Of a stretch of 64,000 nucleotides of DNA, positions 48,701 through 60,985 are shown piece by piece. The notes beneath the pieces were generated by a model. That model worked only from the letters and a program-made list of their open reading frames with translations, ran no database searches and had not been told where the DNA came from. The stretch spans positions 15,149,088-15,213,087 of the forward strand of contig NC_069124.1 of assembly GCF_026914265.1 (NCBI RefSeq). Reading direction: 5' to 3'. The first letter of the stretch is position 1; each line of letters opens with the position of its first letter. Made by a program: the position numbers and the translations under genes. This DNA comes from Mya arenaria (taxonomy: Eukaryota > Mollusca > Bivalvia > Myida > Myidae).

Positions 48701-50882
48701 TGCAATTTAGAGAATTTTAATATAGTGCTGTATAAATCCAAATGATTTTTAATTTAATATTCATCTTTGTAGATTGAGTAAGATTGCAGGAGATAGGCTG
48801 ACGAAAGACAATCCCAACATTACAGATCTTAACGATTCGGACAGACCTTTGAAACTTGGTGAAAAGTACAGTGAACTTTATGACAATGAGTGGACCAATG
48901 CGTTTGAATGTTTGACCGAGGTTGGCTACACTGAGGAGGAATCGATTGAGACACTGCACCTCACGTTATTGGTAAAAGTATTTTACCTGATTTCATGGAG
49001 TGATGTACAAAGAGTTACTCACAATTGACACTCAATTATAAAAAGCATTAGAATTACAATTTGGATATTTCACAAAAAAAGATATGAGTTAAGAAAATCC
49101 GGTGACATACTAAAGCGATTTCCATTTACATGTTATTAATATAAAATGAGCGCTAAACAACTGATAACGCAGTCGTTTCCACAGTGTTATATCAATTCAA
49201 AAATTTCCATTTGTTAGAACGCGTTTGAATTTTGCGAGAAGAAAGCCAGTCAGATACTTAAGCAAACAGATGATGCTGTCAACCTCCTGTTTGATGAATA
49301 CCGGAAGTCTGCAGTGTTCAAGGTAGTAGGAAATGCATTTATTTAATGCGTGTTAATTTTCCGTCTGAAATATTCTGTGAACTTTATATGACGTAATGGG
49401 AAAGTGTTCAGATGCTACCGTATAACACAATGTTTCCTGAGTCTGTACCACACACTTTCCAAGGGTGCATGCACAAATCAACTTTCGCAATATTACGCAA
49501 AGTCATTAGTTCTCGTGTCTTGCTTAAGTAACGATACATCGCATTAAACCTACGCAAACGTATCGCATTGGTACAACCCAACGGATCAAGCGACAAATAA
49601 ATAATTCCTTATTCATGCAGTATATATGCTTTGTTGTTATAATCTGTGGTGTTATTTCTGTTCCGGAAGCTTTCCTTATAATCCAGACTCATTTTATAAA
49701 ATGCATTTGCTTTGTAGGACATTCCAGTACATCTGACGATTTCCCGTAAACAGGTATGCAAACTTATGTACATTGAAGAGAGCATTATTACGAAAACCAG
49801 TAAGAAATTCAACATAAATAAAAAAAAACATCGTGATGTGTTTCCAAAATTAACTTACTTACTGTAAGCTAAGTAAACGACTTTCCTCGTTTTATGAATA
49901 CGATTTTAATCGGATTGTGATGTTGTGATGTTGTGTGTGTGTGTATATCATTTTGTCCTTTTTCAATTGAAGCTTGCCAAGTTTGCAAAATATTGCAAAG
50001 AACAGTCGACTATAGAAGACATGCAGCTTCAAAAACGATGGGAACCTAAGAGGAGAAAAAGTTACGCTGATGAAACCGAACAAAAAAATGAAATTGAAGT
50101 GGTATGTTTACTAACGATTTGGCTAAAATGGCTTAGATCAGTGTGTCACAAAACGATATTTTGAATGTTTGCATAATATTGAAAGTATGTACTTCGGTTA
50201 TTTCAATATAAAGGCATTGGAATACACTTGATTTTTTTCTAACTAAATTGATACACATTTTGTGATCAATACATAAGGCAAAAATTAACTTTACAGGCAT
50301 CAAGACACGTAAAAGTTGAAGAACAGATGACGAAAGTCAGAAAAGAAGTTTCACGGTCAATATTACCAATCGTGCAAAGAGTGAGAGGAATGTTTATCAT
50401 GTATTTATAAACATATGCAAACATAAACCGTTATCAAACAATTTCTTAACGAGCGACAATTCGTAGACACTGCAATCGATCTAAAATAACATGTTTTAGT
50501 ACAAAAATGTTTTTAAGTTGGCAAATCTTGATTCCGGCGACTACTCTACGTCAATAAAATAATAAGGTTTTTCAGCAGCCAGAGAAAAATATATTTGTTT
50601 ATTCCGTAGGCTTACATGGAGGCGAGCTGGCGGAAGCACTGTTTACATGGCCTCAAACCTTTCGTTATGCAGTGTCTTTACATCGGTTGGATGATGGTCG
50701 TTCAAAGTCCACCTATGAGTTTTAAAACAGCTTTGCGGGGCGACAAGTTTGATTCAAATGTTTTCAAACAATACACCTGTACAGGATCAATAGTGGATTT
50801 TGTTGTCTGGCCTGCGCTGTTGTTGCATGAATGCGGACCTGTAGTTGGAAAAGGCGTGGCCCAGCCGCAAAAGCCGAACTAA
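45725..50882 (+). CDS. Mitochondria-eating-protein-like (Mieap/SPATA18 family)
   Basis: Eight exons with matching phases: 45725-45973, 47392-47765, 48773-48971, 49218-49322, 49718-49753, 49973-50101, 50297-50380, 50610-50882. The sum is 1449 nt, 482 residues. The C-terminal two thirds resembles the Mieap domain: RPLKLGEKYSELYDNEW (from about residue 230), YIGWMMVVQSPPM and FDSNVFKQYTCTG, then VDFVVWPALLLHE and GKGVAQP at the end. Residues about 160-205 are strongly charged with coiled-coil spacing (ERLELEKDETIRLLAAND). In vertebrates Mieap acts in quality control of mitochondria; I infer only family membership. The start MGNNGS was chosen because it lies in good context and matches the consensus for N-myristoylation; an in-frame ATG at 45677 would add 16 residues. 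Vertebrate members are somewhat longer. No breaks were seen. Confidence 0.72.
46010..46830 (+). repeat. Minisatellite in intron 1 of the Mieap-like gene
   Basis: About twelve units of about 62 bp with CTACATGTTTATACACAAAT, TTTTACTTCCTTCTATGCGG and TATTGGTGA. Several units are open in all frames, which yields long but meaningless reading frames. A copy of repeat R1 (46275-46360) interrupts a unit, so the array existed before that insertion. Confidence 0.8.
46275..46360 (+). repeat. Repeat R1, copy 2, inserted in the minisatellite
   Basis: GTTTGCCCATTGCCACTAAA followed by CCGGGTTTATG and TTTTGCTACTGAGCATG. Minisatellite sequence lies on both sides, which fixes the borders of this repeat better than at 19145. 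Confidence 0.6.
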
Positions 50883-51238
50883 TCAAGTGCCATCCTTGCA
50901 TCAACTACACAATTTCACAAACTACTTGTTTTTATAATACACACTGCAATACATATTATTGAAGCAGAGGAACAATGTCATTTTTAGAAAAATGTTTCGT
51001 AAACAACAAGTAAAACAGATATGAACAAAATGATTTAAAACTGTTTAACCATAGTTATTTATATATATTTAAGCATTTAACTAAGTGAAGCGCACTAGGT
51101 CTATTTAACATAAGTTATTTAAATGTGAAATTGTTAAAAGTCAGTTGTCAGATTTTTGATAAGCACATGTATATAGATAGTGACTGGGGTTCTTTAAAAC
51201 TACACTCAATGTCAATGAATGAAATTGCGCTCACACTA

Positions 51239-51288
51239 AATAAAACACATTAAAAGTGTGGATACCGTGGAAGCGCCCAAACAATAAA
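51239..51288 (+). terminator. Candidate polyadenylation signals of the Mieap-like gene
   Basis: AATAAA at 51239-51244 and again at 51283-51288, about 360-400 bp after the stop codon. Confidence 0.4.
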
Positions 51289-52063
51289 GAACTGTTAAAC
51301 GTCATCGTCCCTATCATGTTTGCCAAAGCAGGTTTAACATGGGAAAAGGGAGGTAAGATCCGTATATGTAGCACGAGCTGTTATTCACGCGTACCAACTA
51401 TCTTTATAGCAAAGAAATACTAGAACAATATAATAAAAACCTGAGTTTATAAACAGATTGATACTTAATTAAGAAAATCATTTTATTAGTGAATGTGAAC
51501 TGTATTGTGGCGTTGTGTGTCTCTCATTGATGTCTAGGGGACTGATCCTTGTGCCTTAAAATACGACATAGGTTCAATCTTAGGCTGCTGTGGTTGTCTC
51601 TGTAGTTTCAATTATTGAATTAAAGAATACACAACATTATACTAACAGCGTTTTAATGCAAGAACAAAAAAGACAATCAAAACATTTTATCCAACACTAA
51701 GAATTTTGGGCAGACTAAGGTCTGTAGTAACACGTTCAGCCTAAGTTTACTATTTCATTGTAGTAGTTTGATAGTAAACTGCAGCTGCTTATGTGTATTC
51801 TTAATTCATTGGTCTAAATGGCAGCGTTTTTTCGTATCAAATGATTTTGCAGAACATGAATATTTAAATATAGATGTCGAAAACAATGGATAACCATCAT
51901 ACCGCTTTAACAAAAATCAATGACCTACTATATTTTGGACCAGTTAATAAGACATGCAAAAGTTCACAATAGTTTTGGGGCTGATGGGCCTATAGTTTCC
52001 AGTGCATTACAGAATCTAATGGTTACTGCATTATGTATTGTTGAAGTACTCGTAGCGCTTCAG
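51289..52063. other. Intergenic stretch before the lone sulfotransferase exon
   Basis: No other sulfotransferase exon was found here. Nothing recognised. Confidence 0.4.
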
Positions 52064-52152
52064 TTTTATTTAGTTCATGGGCTGAGCTTGTCCTCGGTCA
52101 TTGGAAGGAGCGCGATTGTGGAAACGTTCTGTTAACTAATTACGAGGAAAAC
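52064..52152 (+). pseudogene. Lone sulfotransferase exon
   Basis: After a CAG acceptor the frame reads VLFSSWAELVLGHWKERD (V completed from the previous exon), then CGNVLLTNYEEN, and stops at a GT donor. It corresponds to the exon at 22978 of the other copy (VQYGSWADHVLGYWKKRD) and to the exon that in sulfotransferases precedes the KYEDMK region. The exon is open and in phase, but no neighbouring exons were found within several kb, so I call it an isolated relic. The shared WKxRDCGN wording suggests the two come from one local family. Confidence 0.65.
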
Positions 52153-54079
52153 GTACAGGCAAACATTCTTATTGTTATGTAATTTGATTTTAGGAACGAT
52201 CTTCTGATCAGTCAATGCGTTAACAAAAGAGTATGTTTTTAAAGTGTTTTCGGACTTTTCGGAATCCTTATAGCACACAACAGACAATGTTGATTTGTTT
52301 TCAATGGCCTAGAAAAATGAATTATAGACTTAAAGTAGGATGAATAAGCATTGACTTATATATAACTATTTAAATATATTTATATATAACTTGTAGCATA
52401 CTTATACAGAGTATGAAACTAATATCGTGTATTTTCAAACATCAAACACAATGTTTTATTGAAAAGAATAGCGTTTGACTTATCTGTTTAAATGTATTTT
52501 TATTAGCGTTGATTCTTGCCTTACAGGTCAGCCGGTGTTTGACATTACCTTTTCTTGCATACCGGACGTGTGTTTCTGGTCATGTGATCAGTGCTTGAAA
52601 AAACCGTCTTACACCGCATTGTAAGACGAGTCACGCGCAATAGCGCGCCACTTCTTTTATCATTGTATGGTTGTTGAAAAATGTATTATATCATATCAAT
52701 AAAGCACACTTTAATATATAAGTATGCAATACTTTTAATCAAAATCAAAATAAATAATCGTAAAAACCCGATTTTAGAGGAACTATTTGACTCCAATATT
52801 GATTTACAATTACTGCGCTTTTTGACATAAGTGAACGAAGTCGCATGCACCTTTTGTTGAATTGTAAAAAGTGCATTTTCTACATCAATTTTTACATGAT
52901 CGATAATTTTAGATATGCAAGAAAAAAAACAATAATGTTTTTTTCGGTACGGATAAATAAATCCGACCCTCGGGCATGTTGCATGGCCGGTAAATCGGCA
53001 AGCCTCGTAACTTGGTTTCGCGCGTGCTCTCTGGTCGGATACTTTTATCCGTTACGGAAACAAATGATAGATACTTATATTGTCATCAGAAATAAATGCC
53101 AAAGCCGACATGTTTATAACAAAATTGTATGGATCTGGACTCTCATACGTTTTTTTTTTCAATGAATGACATTATTGATGCTATATATTTACTGACATTT
53201 TATATAAGTGTTTTACTACAGTAGCCATCGTTTTCGAATAGATATAGAAGGATTCTGCAGAAACCTTCAAGTAATGAAGTTTGCTTAAGCTAGTGTTCAC
53301 ATTATAACATGTCGCTTTCATAAATATTCACAGCAGACGAATAAATTGAATTACTTAATAAATGTCCGTCATATGTATCTACAATCAAACCAAATTATTT
53401 TTGCGGCGATTTCAAAGTAACTATTTAATATCAATGTACATTCAAATCCATGTAGGAGCTTACATTATCTGACAGCTTACTATACTTGTCGGAATCATCG
53501 ATTTACCTAATAATATTTTCTCTACAACAAACTATAAATTATATTCCTTTGTAGCAACGATTTTTTCGGTAATCGTAGCGAACAGAAATGTTTGATTGAG
53601 CTCCAGTGATTTGTATCAAGTCTAAGCTTAAGATAATTTCTAATTAGAAAAGAATCCTCCATCAACTAGAACTGATAAGAGTCTGGCGTGTGCAAAAAAA
53701 ATATCAAGTGAAAGAAATACCGTTTCTAATCATCTGTTTCCTTATCTGGTGTGAAATGACTTTTGCGAGGAGTTCAAAGCTGAATTCCGTGACAAGAAGA
53801 GGTTTATTAACATTTTTTTAAATTTGTTCTCAAGCGCTTATTGGCATACAAGCCGATGATTATATTCTGTAAGATGAGAACTAGCTCAACGTTAAATTCC
53901 TGTGAACGTTACTTGACATTCGTTGTTTTGTTTGTGGTGATTTAAAAAGAGTCAGAATTTTTCAAACAAAATAAATCATTTTGTTATCAAGTGAACGGAC
54001 ATATCATTAACGTTTGTGTTTCTAACAATGCGTACCGTGACTATATGTTGTGTAATTAATATCACACATAGGTGTAACC
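52153..54079. other. Intergenic stretch with small hairpin elements
   Basis: At 52605-52628 there is a perfect 9-bp stem (CGTCTTACA / TGTAAGACG) followed by GCGC-rich sequence. At about 52945-53061 a short element has imperfect inverted ends around CGGATAAA and ATCCGACC, each end being itself partly self-complementary. No gene was seen. Confidence 0.45.
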
Positions 54080-55563
54080 ATGGCTAAAATACGTACAGTC
54101 AGTGCAATTGTTAGCTTGAAGAGCGAAACATGGGAATATGATAACAATACAAATTCGAAAACAGGGGCAGGTTGTTATGACAGTGTACAAACACGACGTT
54201 ATAAGCCATGTGCCAACCAAACTGCTTCCGATGATAACACGGTAAAATTGTTTTTTAAAGGGACATAATAACTATATTTAAACTAAAGAATATTCATATT
54301 AATTGTTTAATCATTATGAAATACTCAATCAACACGGACAGTCAAACGTTTTCAATAGCATACTTTAAGACAGTGCTGAGCTGGTTATACTTTATTTAAC
54401 CAAGATAGTTTTGTGTCATTATCAATTGTCTAAGTCCCGCACTATATACATTCTAAAACTATCGAAAACCTGTCATGGCATTTCACCTAGAAGAATGAAG
54501 TAATCCTTGATCGATGTATTATGCTCTCTATTATTTATGTATTATTTCAGAAAAGAGGACTTGAAAATGAATCGTTCGAATCTGATGAATTCTTAACGAA
54601 GCAAAATAAGACATATCCTAATGTTGAGAGGAATTTAACGGAGTATCCAATCGAAGAGGACTTCCATCCTTACGGGCGAGGGCCATTTTACCGGTCCGTT
54701 ATCACTGATAAACACCTGCCGAAGTTTCGGCGAAGTGAAGGAAAGTTCATAGTGTGGTGTGCGGTAACGTTTATTATAGCAGGCATCGCTATTTGCGTCA
54801 TAATTATGGCACGTAAGTTTTCCATTGGTTTCGATGTGGTGTGCGCTATCGTTTTTATAGCAATCATTGCTGTTAGAGTCATAATTATGGCATGTATGTT
54901 GTCCAAATTTTTCGATGTTGTATGCGGTAACGCTATATATAGCAGGCATCGCTGTTTGCGTCATAATTATGGTTAGTAACTGTTTCCATTTTTCGGTGTC
55001 ATACATTTTGAAATGTAATTGAAAGTATGTGTCGCCTTTGCCTTTTTAATGGTTTGGATTTTTAATTATTTTGATCTTTGTGTCATAACGGTTGCCTATG
55101 GCTTTGCTGTAAAATGTTGAGCTCACTGATCATTTTAAGTACAATTATTTTGAGGGTGAAAGTAATAATACAACTTCCTGTGTACATTTTAGTTCGATGG
55201 TGTGTTTTGAAATGTGGGATGTTTCACTGTAACCTAAGATGAAAAATTCTCAAGAAAAGAAATTGCTTTGGGATTGTCTGTGTTGGCTTGCCATTATGTA
55301 CTCGTTTCTTCGCTCTGAAACTTAGCCAACACACAGCCTAATGGCATGCTAAATTTATGTATGGCCGATGGAATTGAGGTTTTTGATCATGTGTTTACAT
55401 GTGAACACATTGTACAGTTTACTCCTTTTATAAAAAACGATTTAAATGTATTGAGCTTGTTTGCTACTCTGTGTCTGTTTTAGAGTTAATTGATTTTTAT
55501 GTTTTGTTTCTTTTAGTATTCCAATCGAACTTACAACGTATGCATTTGTTGATGGTGCTGTGA
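54080..55563 (+). CDS. Small single-pass membrane protein, family unknown
   Basis: Exon 1 is 54080-54241 (MAKIRTVSAIVSLKSETWEY to DDNT). Exon 2 is 54551-54812 (starts KRGLENESFESDEFL, includes YPIEEDFHPYGRGPFYRS, and ends in one membrane segment, FIVWCAVTFIIAGIAICVII). Exon 3 begins at 55517. Phases 0 and 1 join cleanly, giving 156 residues ending in HLLMVL. Another frame of exon 3 would end KEEY at 55577 but needs a phase no visible donor supplies. No signal peptide was seen, so the long part before the membrane segment may be cytosolic. I recognise no family. The membrane segment and donor are repeated three times in tandem just downstream. Confidence 0.5.
54757..54993 (+). repeat. Triplicated membrane segment plus splice donor
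   Basis: Three units of about 78 bp each run from GTGTGCGGTAACG through TATAGCAGGCATCGCT to GTCATAATTATGG and then a donor-like sequence (GTAAGT at 54813, GTATGT at about 54891, a weaker GTTAGT in the third). Unit 1 is the used exon end. Unit 2 stays in frame and would encode a second hydrophobic segment. Unit 3 is out of frame relative to unit 1. Confidence 0.7.
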
Positions 55564-55780
55564 AGGAGGAGTATTAATGAGTATGTGTTCTTTCAGAGAT
55601 GTATCAATTATATCATCAGAAAAAGACGATGGCGAAAACTAACAGTTCCTTGAAAATGTAATTTTTATCCTAAGAGTGTATCACTCCTGACTGCGATTAC
55701 CAATGTGGTTGATGCATCAATTATCAACATGAATAGAAACGCTGTTTCAGTGCTGTTGTATCCAAACAATGTCTTATGTT

Positions 55781-55878
55781 TGATCGTTCATGCATAAAGC
55801 ATAACATTATTACAAACATTTGTTCATATGTTCGTTCATGCATAAAGCATAACATTATTACAAACATTTGTTCATATG
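55781..55878 (+). repeat. Perfect tandem duplication, about 48 bp
   Basis: GTTCATGCATAAAGCATAAC followed by ATTATTACAAACATTTGTTC occurs twice in a row with almost no difference, so the duplication is recent. Confidence 0.8.
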
Positions 55879-56022
55879 TTTTATATAATTTTGATGAAGA
55901 AGTATTGTTGATATTTTATTTCAAAATCGTTGACGTTGTCATGAAGAATGTTGTCAGCAGTAGTTCTTTTTAAAATTTCCCCGTGAGTACATGACATATT
56001 TACATATATATATATACTTAGG

Positions 56023-56335
56023 GCATTAAGGAGACCGTATATTTTTTATGGCATTAAGGAGACAATTTGTATATTTTTTGTTTTATACTTTATTTTGTTA
56101 ATAATTTAGTATTAAAATGATCATTTATTATGAGTACAAAATTTAGGCTTCTTAAATTGATTAACAAAAAATATACGTAATTTGCGGTCTCCTTAATAAT
56201 TTGTAAGTATGTTGCAGGTTTTAAGGGGACCGGTATATATGTAGAAGGGTTTATGGAGACCAGTGTATATATAATATTATTTTTGAGGCATTAAGGGGAC
56301 CATCCATATTTTATGGCATTAGGGAGACAAATTAT
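56023..56335. repeat. Small inverted-repeat element and partial copies
   Basis: GCATTAAGGAGACCG at about 56025 faces CGGTCTCCTTAAT at about 56183, about 170 bp apart. Further partial copies of the word (CATTAAGGGGACC, CATTAGGGAGAC) follow at 56285-56330. Probably MITE-like. Confidence 0.45.
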
Positions 56336-56573
56336 ATATATCTTACTTTTGACAGTGAAGGCTCCCGTAACCTTAAGAGACAACTTGGTAATAGTATTTT
56401 TTATAATTGTGTATAATAAATCCACAAACAATGACCAGTCGAACGTGAGGACTGCAAATTTCATAGGATATTCATCAGAAATCTTTTACAGACCATCTCA
56501 TTCATTAAATGCAAGTCAGATTCAGTCACTTGGTCTCTGTACCGTTTGATAAACAAAATATATAATGACCAGT

Positions 56574-56794
56574 GGCGGATCCAGGAATTCTCGTTAGAAG
56601 GGGGCGTTACTTAGGTGCGTTTGCAGGAGGATTGAGTGTTACTCAATCAAGAAATTTTTAACAATTTGTAGTCGGAAATGATGCATTATGTGTATATTTT
56701 ATTATTTTCTTCTCATATATTGACACAAAAAGTAAACTTGGACGATTTTAGAGGGAGCGCACGCCAACTGCACCCCCTTCTCAATCCGCTAGTG
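56574..56794. mobile_element. Short hAT-like MITE
   Basis: The left end is CAGTGGCGGATCCAGG and the right end AATCCGCTAGTG, its imperfect inverse. The interior has no coding capacity. Flanks ATAATGAC and ATTGGTGAC could be a decayed 8-bp target duplication. The hAT assignment rests on the CAGTGGCGGATCC end type. Confidence 0.5.
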
Positions 56795-57205
56795 ATTGGT
56801 GACTTAATATTTGATATATTATGGTTAAATAGTACTTTCAGTTGAATTATATATAAACTGTAAATGCTAAATACAAGTTCTGTGCTTGTAAAAACAATAC
56901 AAGCTTCGTCTGAATACGAATGTGTCTGTTAACGCTTGAATAGTTAGCTCATGATTAAAGAACATTGTTCATTGGGTTCATTGTGACCCATGGAAGTTTT
57001 TTTATTAAATTCCAACTTCCCCTGAAATTTTACTTGCCTAAAACTTTAACCTAAGTCAATCAGGGGCCATAACTTGTATTAAGGATATGGAGTTATGTAA
57101 CCTCATTGGCTGATGGTCCTGAACAATTGTGTGAAGTATTAAGTCAATTGAATGAAGGGTATAGAACGCCTTAACCAATCGGCTACGGAGACGGTTTTAA
57201 TGCAT

Positions 57206-57337
57206 GTACCCAATTGCAGATTCAGGGGGGGGGGATCGGTCCCAGCGGGACTGTTCCGACGGAGGGACGGATGTGGAAAGATTAAGCCCATGAGTTTCAC
57301 GTACCCCTTCTTAAGTCAATTCCTGGATCTGCCACTG
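57206..57337. mobile_element. Second short hAT-like fragment
   Basis: The right end reads CCTGGATCTGCCACTG, the inverse of the left end of the 56574 element, and the left end AATTGCAGATTCAGGG is a decayed match. A run of ten G follows. Confidence 0.4.
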
Positions 57338-58215
57338 ATATCTGTAATCAGATTTGTTGTTTCATAATGTTATAGTTCCTTTAAACAGTTTAAACCTGTT
57401 ATGACATCAACATAAACAGACGCATGTTCAGTAAAAAACATACTCTGTATACAACGTTATCGTACTCCAGAGCAATGATGCTATGCATTATATTTATCAC
57501 CATCTGACTGACTGACAAACTGCCAAAACTTTTCCGTTTAAAGAGACTCTCATGTTTTGGCACCAAACATATTTTTTCTCGTAATGCATCTGAAAACACT
57601 TACATGCATATTTATTTTACTCCTTGGTACTGAAATTTCAGAAATAATAGTAACCAGGTTGATTTTCTTTTATACTTCAATTGCATTTTTAAAAAAACGA
57701 TTGAAATATTAAAAAATAATCTTGTTCAAGTTGGGAGCAAGCACATATGGGTGCAAATAACACATAGAATAAAAAACGGATCGCTTATCCACTCGCCCAC
57801 AGGGACTCATACTAAGGTGTTGAATATTTTAACCTTAATGGAAGTTATTGGTTTATCACGTGATTATGTCAATCAACTGATTGTGCAATAGCCTTTTGTT
57901 GAATCGGGTTAGTAACGCATTTCCAAATATTGGACTTCAAAGACTGTATGTTAGCACATATCAACATTTATTGAAGGGTTTCAGCCATCAATAGCTTAGT
58001 TTTAACACTTCGTTTGATATGCCATACTTTATTTCGTAATAACAATCTATAAAATCCAAGTAAAAGATGCATTTTTAAAACCCTTAACGCTTCGCTTATA
58101 TTAACTCAAAAACTCATGTTCGAAAGATTTAAAAAAAGTATGTCATATTCATATCCTCTTTAGCGGCTGAGGAAGCCGGTCCAAACCATTCACATACTTT
58201 CCGAGTTTCTTAATA
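57338..58215. other. Intergenic stretch, nothing recognised
   Basis: AT-rich without a supported gene or repeat. Confidence 0.4.
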
Positions 58216-60042
58216 CGAGGGAATAGCCAAAAGTTCGTGGAATTGCTTAATACAATAAACACTTTTTAATATTTTTCAACGAACGTCAGCTCGCTATAAA
58301 ATCTATTTCAGCTGTAAATGACATATAAAACTTCAAACTGATACATAAAATATAAAGGAAACTACAGCTTTTTCATTAACATGAGGTCAGTATCAGTTCA
58401 AACGTCAAAATCTGACGTCAACGTCATAACTTATCAAAGTAAGAGCCGTTCGCCGCAATACAACGTCGATGTCTCGCTACCCACTGCCGGTAAATGTCAC
58501 TGAACCACTCTGACTTGTAAGAATACAGGCGTGTCTGAGCTTCACTCTGTAGTGCCTGAAAGTCATTGAAGCGTTTACCTTTAGTTCACATTTAAGTTTC
58601 GGAAATAGGGCAAAATCGCATGGTGGTAGGTCTGGCGAATAAGGGGGTGGGGTGGGGAAGGATCTCCGCTTCAAGCTGGATTGTCGCGGTAGTCTGTGCC
58701 TCCTCCGATCTATGCGTTGATGCATTTTCCTGGTGAAGAATCCACCCATCATGCAACGCCTCTAGTCTCTTAAATGCCATCGCCCTCTACAAGTCACGCC
58801 TCAAAACCTTAAATGGAGAACATAACTGAGGCTTATAACATTTGTCGCGTATTGCGTACTTCATCAAATATTATAATTAAAACTAACACTTATTCAATCC
58901 CATATTTTAATCATAAACTTTTTAAAACATTGTTTAATGCAGATTAATGCAGTCCTAAATATTGATAAAAATGAATTTTGTTATATATTACTTTACCTTC
59001 GAGTAGGAAGCATCCGTCACAGATTGGCTCTGCGGAACTGCATGGAGTAGGATAACACCTTGCACATCAAAGAAGACAATGGACATATACTTTCCTATCG
59101 AGCAGGATGGTCGTGCCTTCTTCGGAGGCGGGGAACCGGTAGTCTTCCATTGACTACTTTGCTGTTTTGTCTCAGGGTCGTAATAAAACAGTCAGGTTTC
59201 ATCGCAAGTGACTATCTTCTCAAGAAAACGGATTCCTTCCTTTTAGTACCGAGCTAAGAATCGGCATGATTCCCGTACTCTTTTGCTCATCTCATCTTCT
59301 GTCAGCAGCCGTGGAACCCAACGCGCACTCAATCGACTCATTTTCAAACTGTCTTTCATTATCCTCCGTACCGACCCATAACTCATGTCCAACATCTTGC
59401 ATATTTCATAAAGAGTGACTCGACGATCAGCGTCAACGATGTTTTTCACGGCCTCGACGTCACACTCTGTAGTTTGTGAAACCGGTCGCCCAGACCTCAC
59501 GTCGTCACAAATGCTTTGCCACCCCTCACTGAACCGCTTGTGCCACTTGTAAACGAGCATTCGCTTCACTTGAGTTTCACTCGATGCTTCATTCATCAGT
59601 TTAAGTGTTTGCGATGGAGTTTTCCCTAGGTTCACACAGAACTGTATCACTGCCCGTTTTATCAAACAAAATTTAACTATACCGTTCAAGCTAAAATGTA
59701 TCCTTTGAAATAAATAAACAAACGCACTGGCTTAAAACTTGACTTCATCACACGTTTTTAACGTCACGTCAATTGTGCAAACCTTCGCGCCGTTTAATTG
59801 CTTTCAATGTGAGTGGTCAACAAAACAAGATATTGTCATCCGTTATTTTAGCAACTGCGGAGGAATGCGCGACCACCTGTTTCCATAGTGATCACTACGT
59901 TGTCGTTATAACATGCTTTACGATGAAACTCGCATTCTTAATTTCAAATTACCTGATTATTATTGTATGAAAGTTTAAAAAATATCCTGCATATTGTTTT
60001 CATTTAATCAAGCTTTTCCACGAAATTCTGGCTATGCCCTCG
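58216..60042 (-). mobile_element. Decayed mariner element with transposase
   Basis: Inverted ends CGAGGGAATAGCCAAAAGTT (58216) and CGAGGGCATAGCCAGAATTT (to 60042 on the minus strand) are flanked by TA at 58214-58215 and 60043-60044. The minus-strand transposase starts at 59689 (MNGIVKFCLIKRAVIQFC) with the helix-turn-helix part (MLVYKWHKRF, DVRSGRP), then the catalytic part: CDET, FFDVQG and SPDLPPCDFALFP give the three acidic positions of D,D34D mariners. It is dead: TAA at 59243-59245, TGA in place of tryptophan after CDET (59192-59194), and a later frame change between HRSEE and SPDLPP. A 189-bp GT...AG stretch (58808-58996) interrupts the coding sequence. At 1827 bp it is longer than a typical mariner. 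Confidence 0.85.
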
Positions 60043-60400
60043 TATATAAATCTCTTATAAATTTGCCAAATAAAATTCAACATGGGTAAACAATTATAAA
60101 AAATAACGTATTTTATGTATTGCAACATATTTATAAAAAATAGTCACTTGAATCAAATGAACATTTTCAATGTACTTTCTTTCTCGTGGAAAATGGACAT
60201 TTCATCTTACTCCAACAAGTGTGGGGTATGGTTGACTCTCTTCGTGACTGAAATCAATTTTTTTAAACACTTGATGCATTTCAAATGTAGTCCATATAAA
60301 CATCCCCTTCAGATTTTTTGACGATTGCATTTCCATGGGAGATCACTGCGTAGGATAAACATACAAGTGTTGTTTAGCCACACTGTGGTTTCAATTATGT

Positions 60401-60648
60401 CAGGGGCGCAGCTACCCCTCTATTCATGTGGATTCATAAATGTGCTGGGGGGTTCGGGGCAAACTTGAAAAATTTGAAACCCTTGGTGCAATCTAGTGCA
60501 TTCTGGGCGTTCCGATGTGCATTATTTAGTACTGGAAAATAACCAGTTTTAGATTCATGTAGTCAAGTTCGCATACTGCAACTTTGGTTTTTTTGTCAGA
60601 ATCATGTGGATTCAGCCGCGTATTCACGTATAGGCGGCTACACGCCTG
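60401..60648. mobile_element. Short TIR element (hAT-like MITE)
   Basis: The left end is CAGGGGCGCAGCTACCCC and the right end, inverted, is CAGGCGTGTAGCCGCC. TATGT stands on both sides and may be part of a target duplication. Repeated CATGTGGATTCA words lie inside. No coding capacity. Confidence 0.55.
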
Positions 60649-60985
60649 TATGTTGTGCATATGAATGTATAATTTGGTTTAAATGATGCATCCGTAATAT
60701 AACACCTCCTTGCTGCTACACCAATAGAAACTTCATGGGATGTTAATAGTAAAAGAACTAGCACTGACGTTCCCATTTTTGTCTGGGTCATTTAAATAAT
60801 AGCAAACAATTTACAAGATAAACAAACTGAATTTGTTTTGACTTCTTTAATGAATTATATAAAAACATTGTACAAAGATATCATGACACTTTTAAACAAA
60901 AAGTATGGTTGTCAATTAAACAGTATGCTAGCTTTAAAAATTTAGGCAAACCATTGGAATTTTACAGCGGTCTTAAAAGGTGTAT

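Noticed and set aside
57399-57599. 66-codon minus-strand frame
   Set aside because: No homology, no splice signals in phase and composition like its surroundings.
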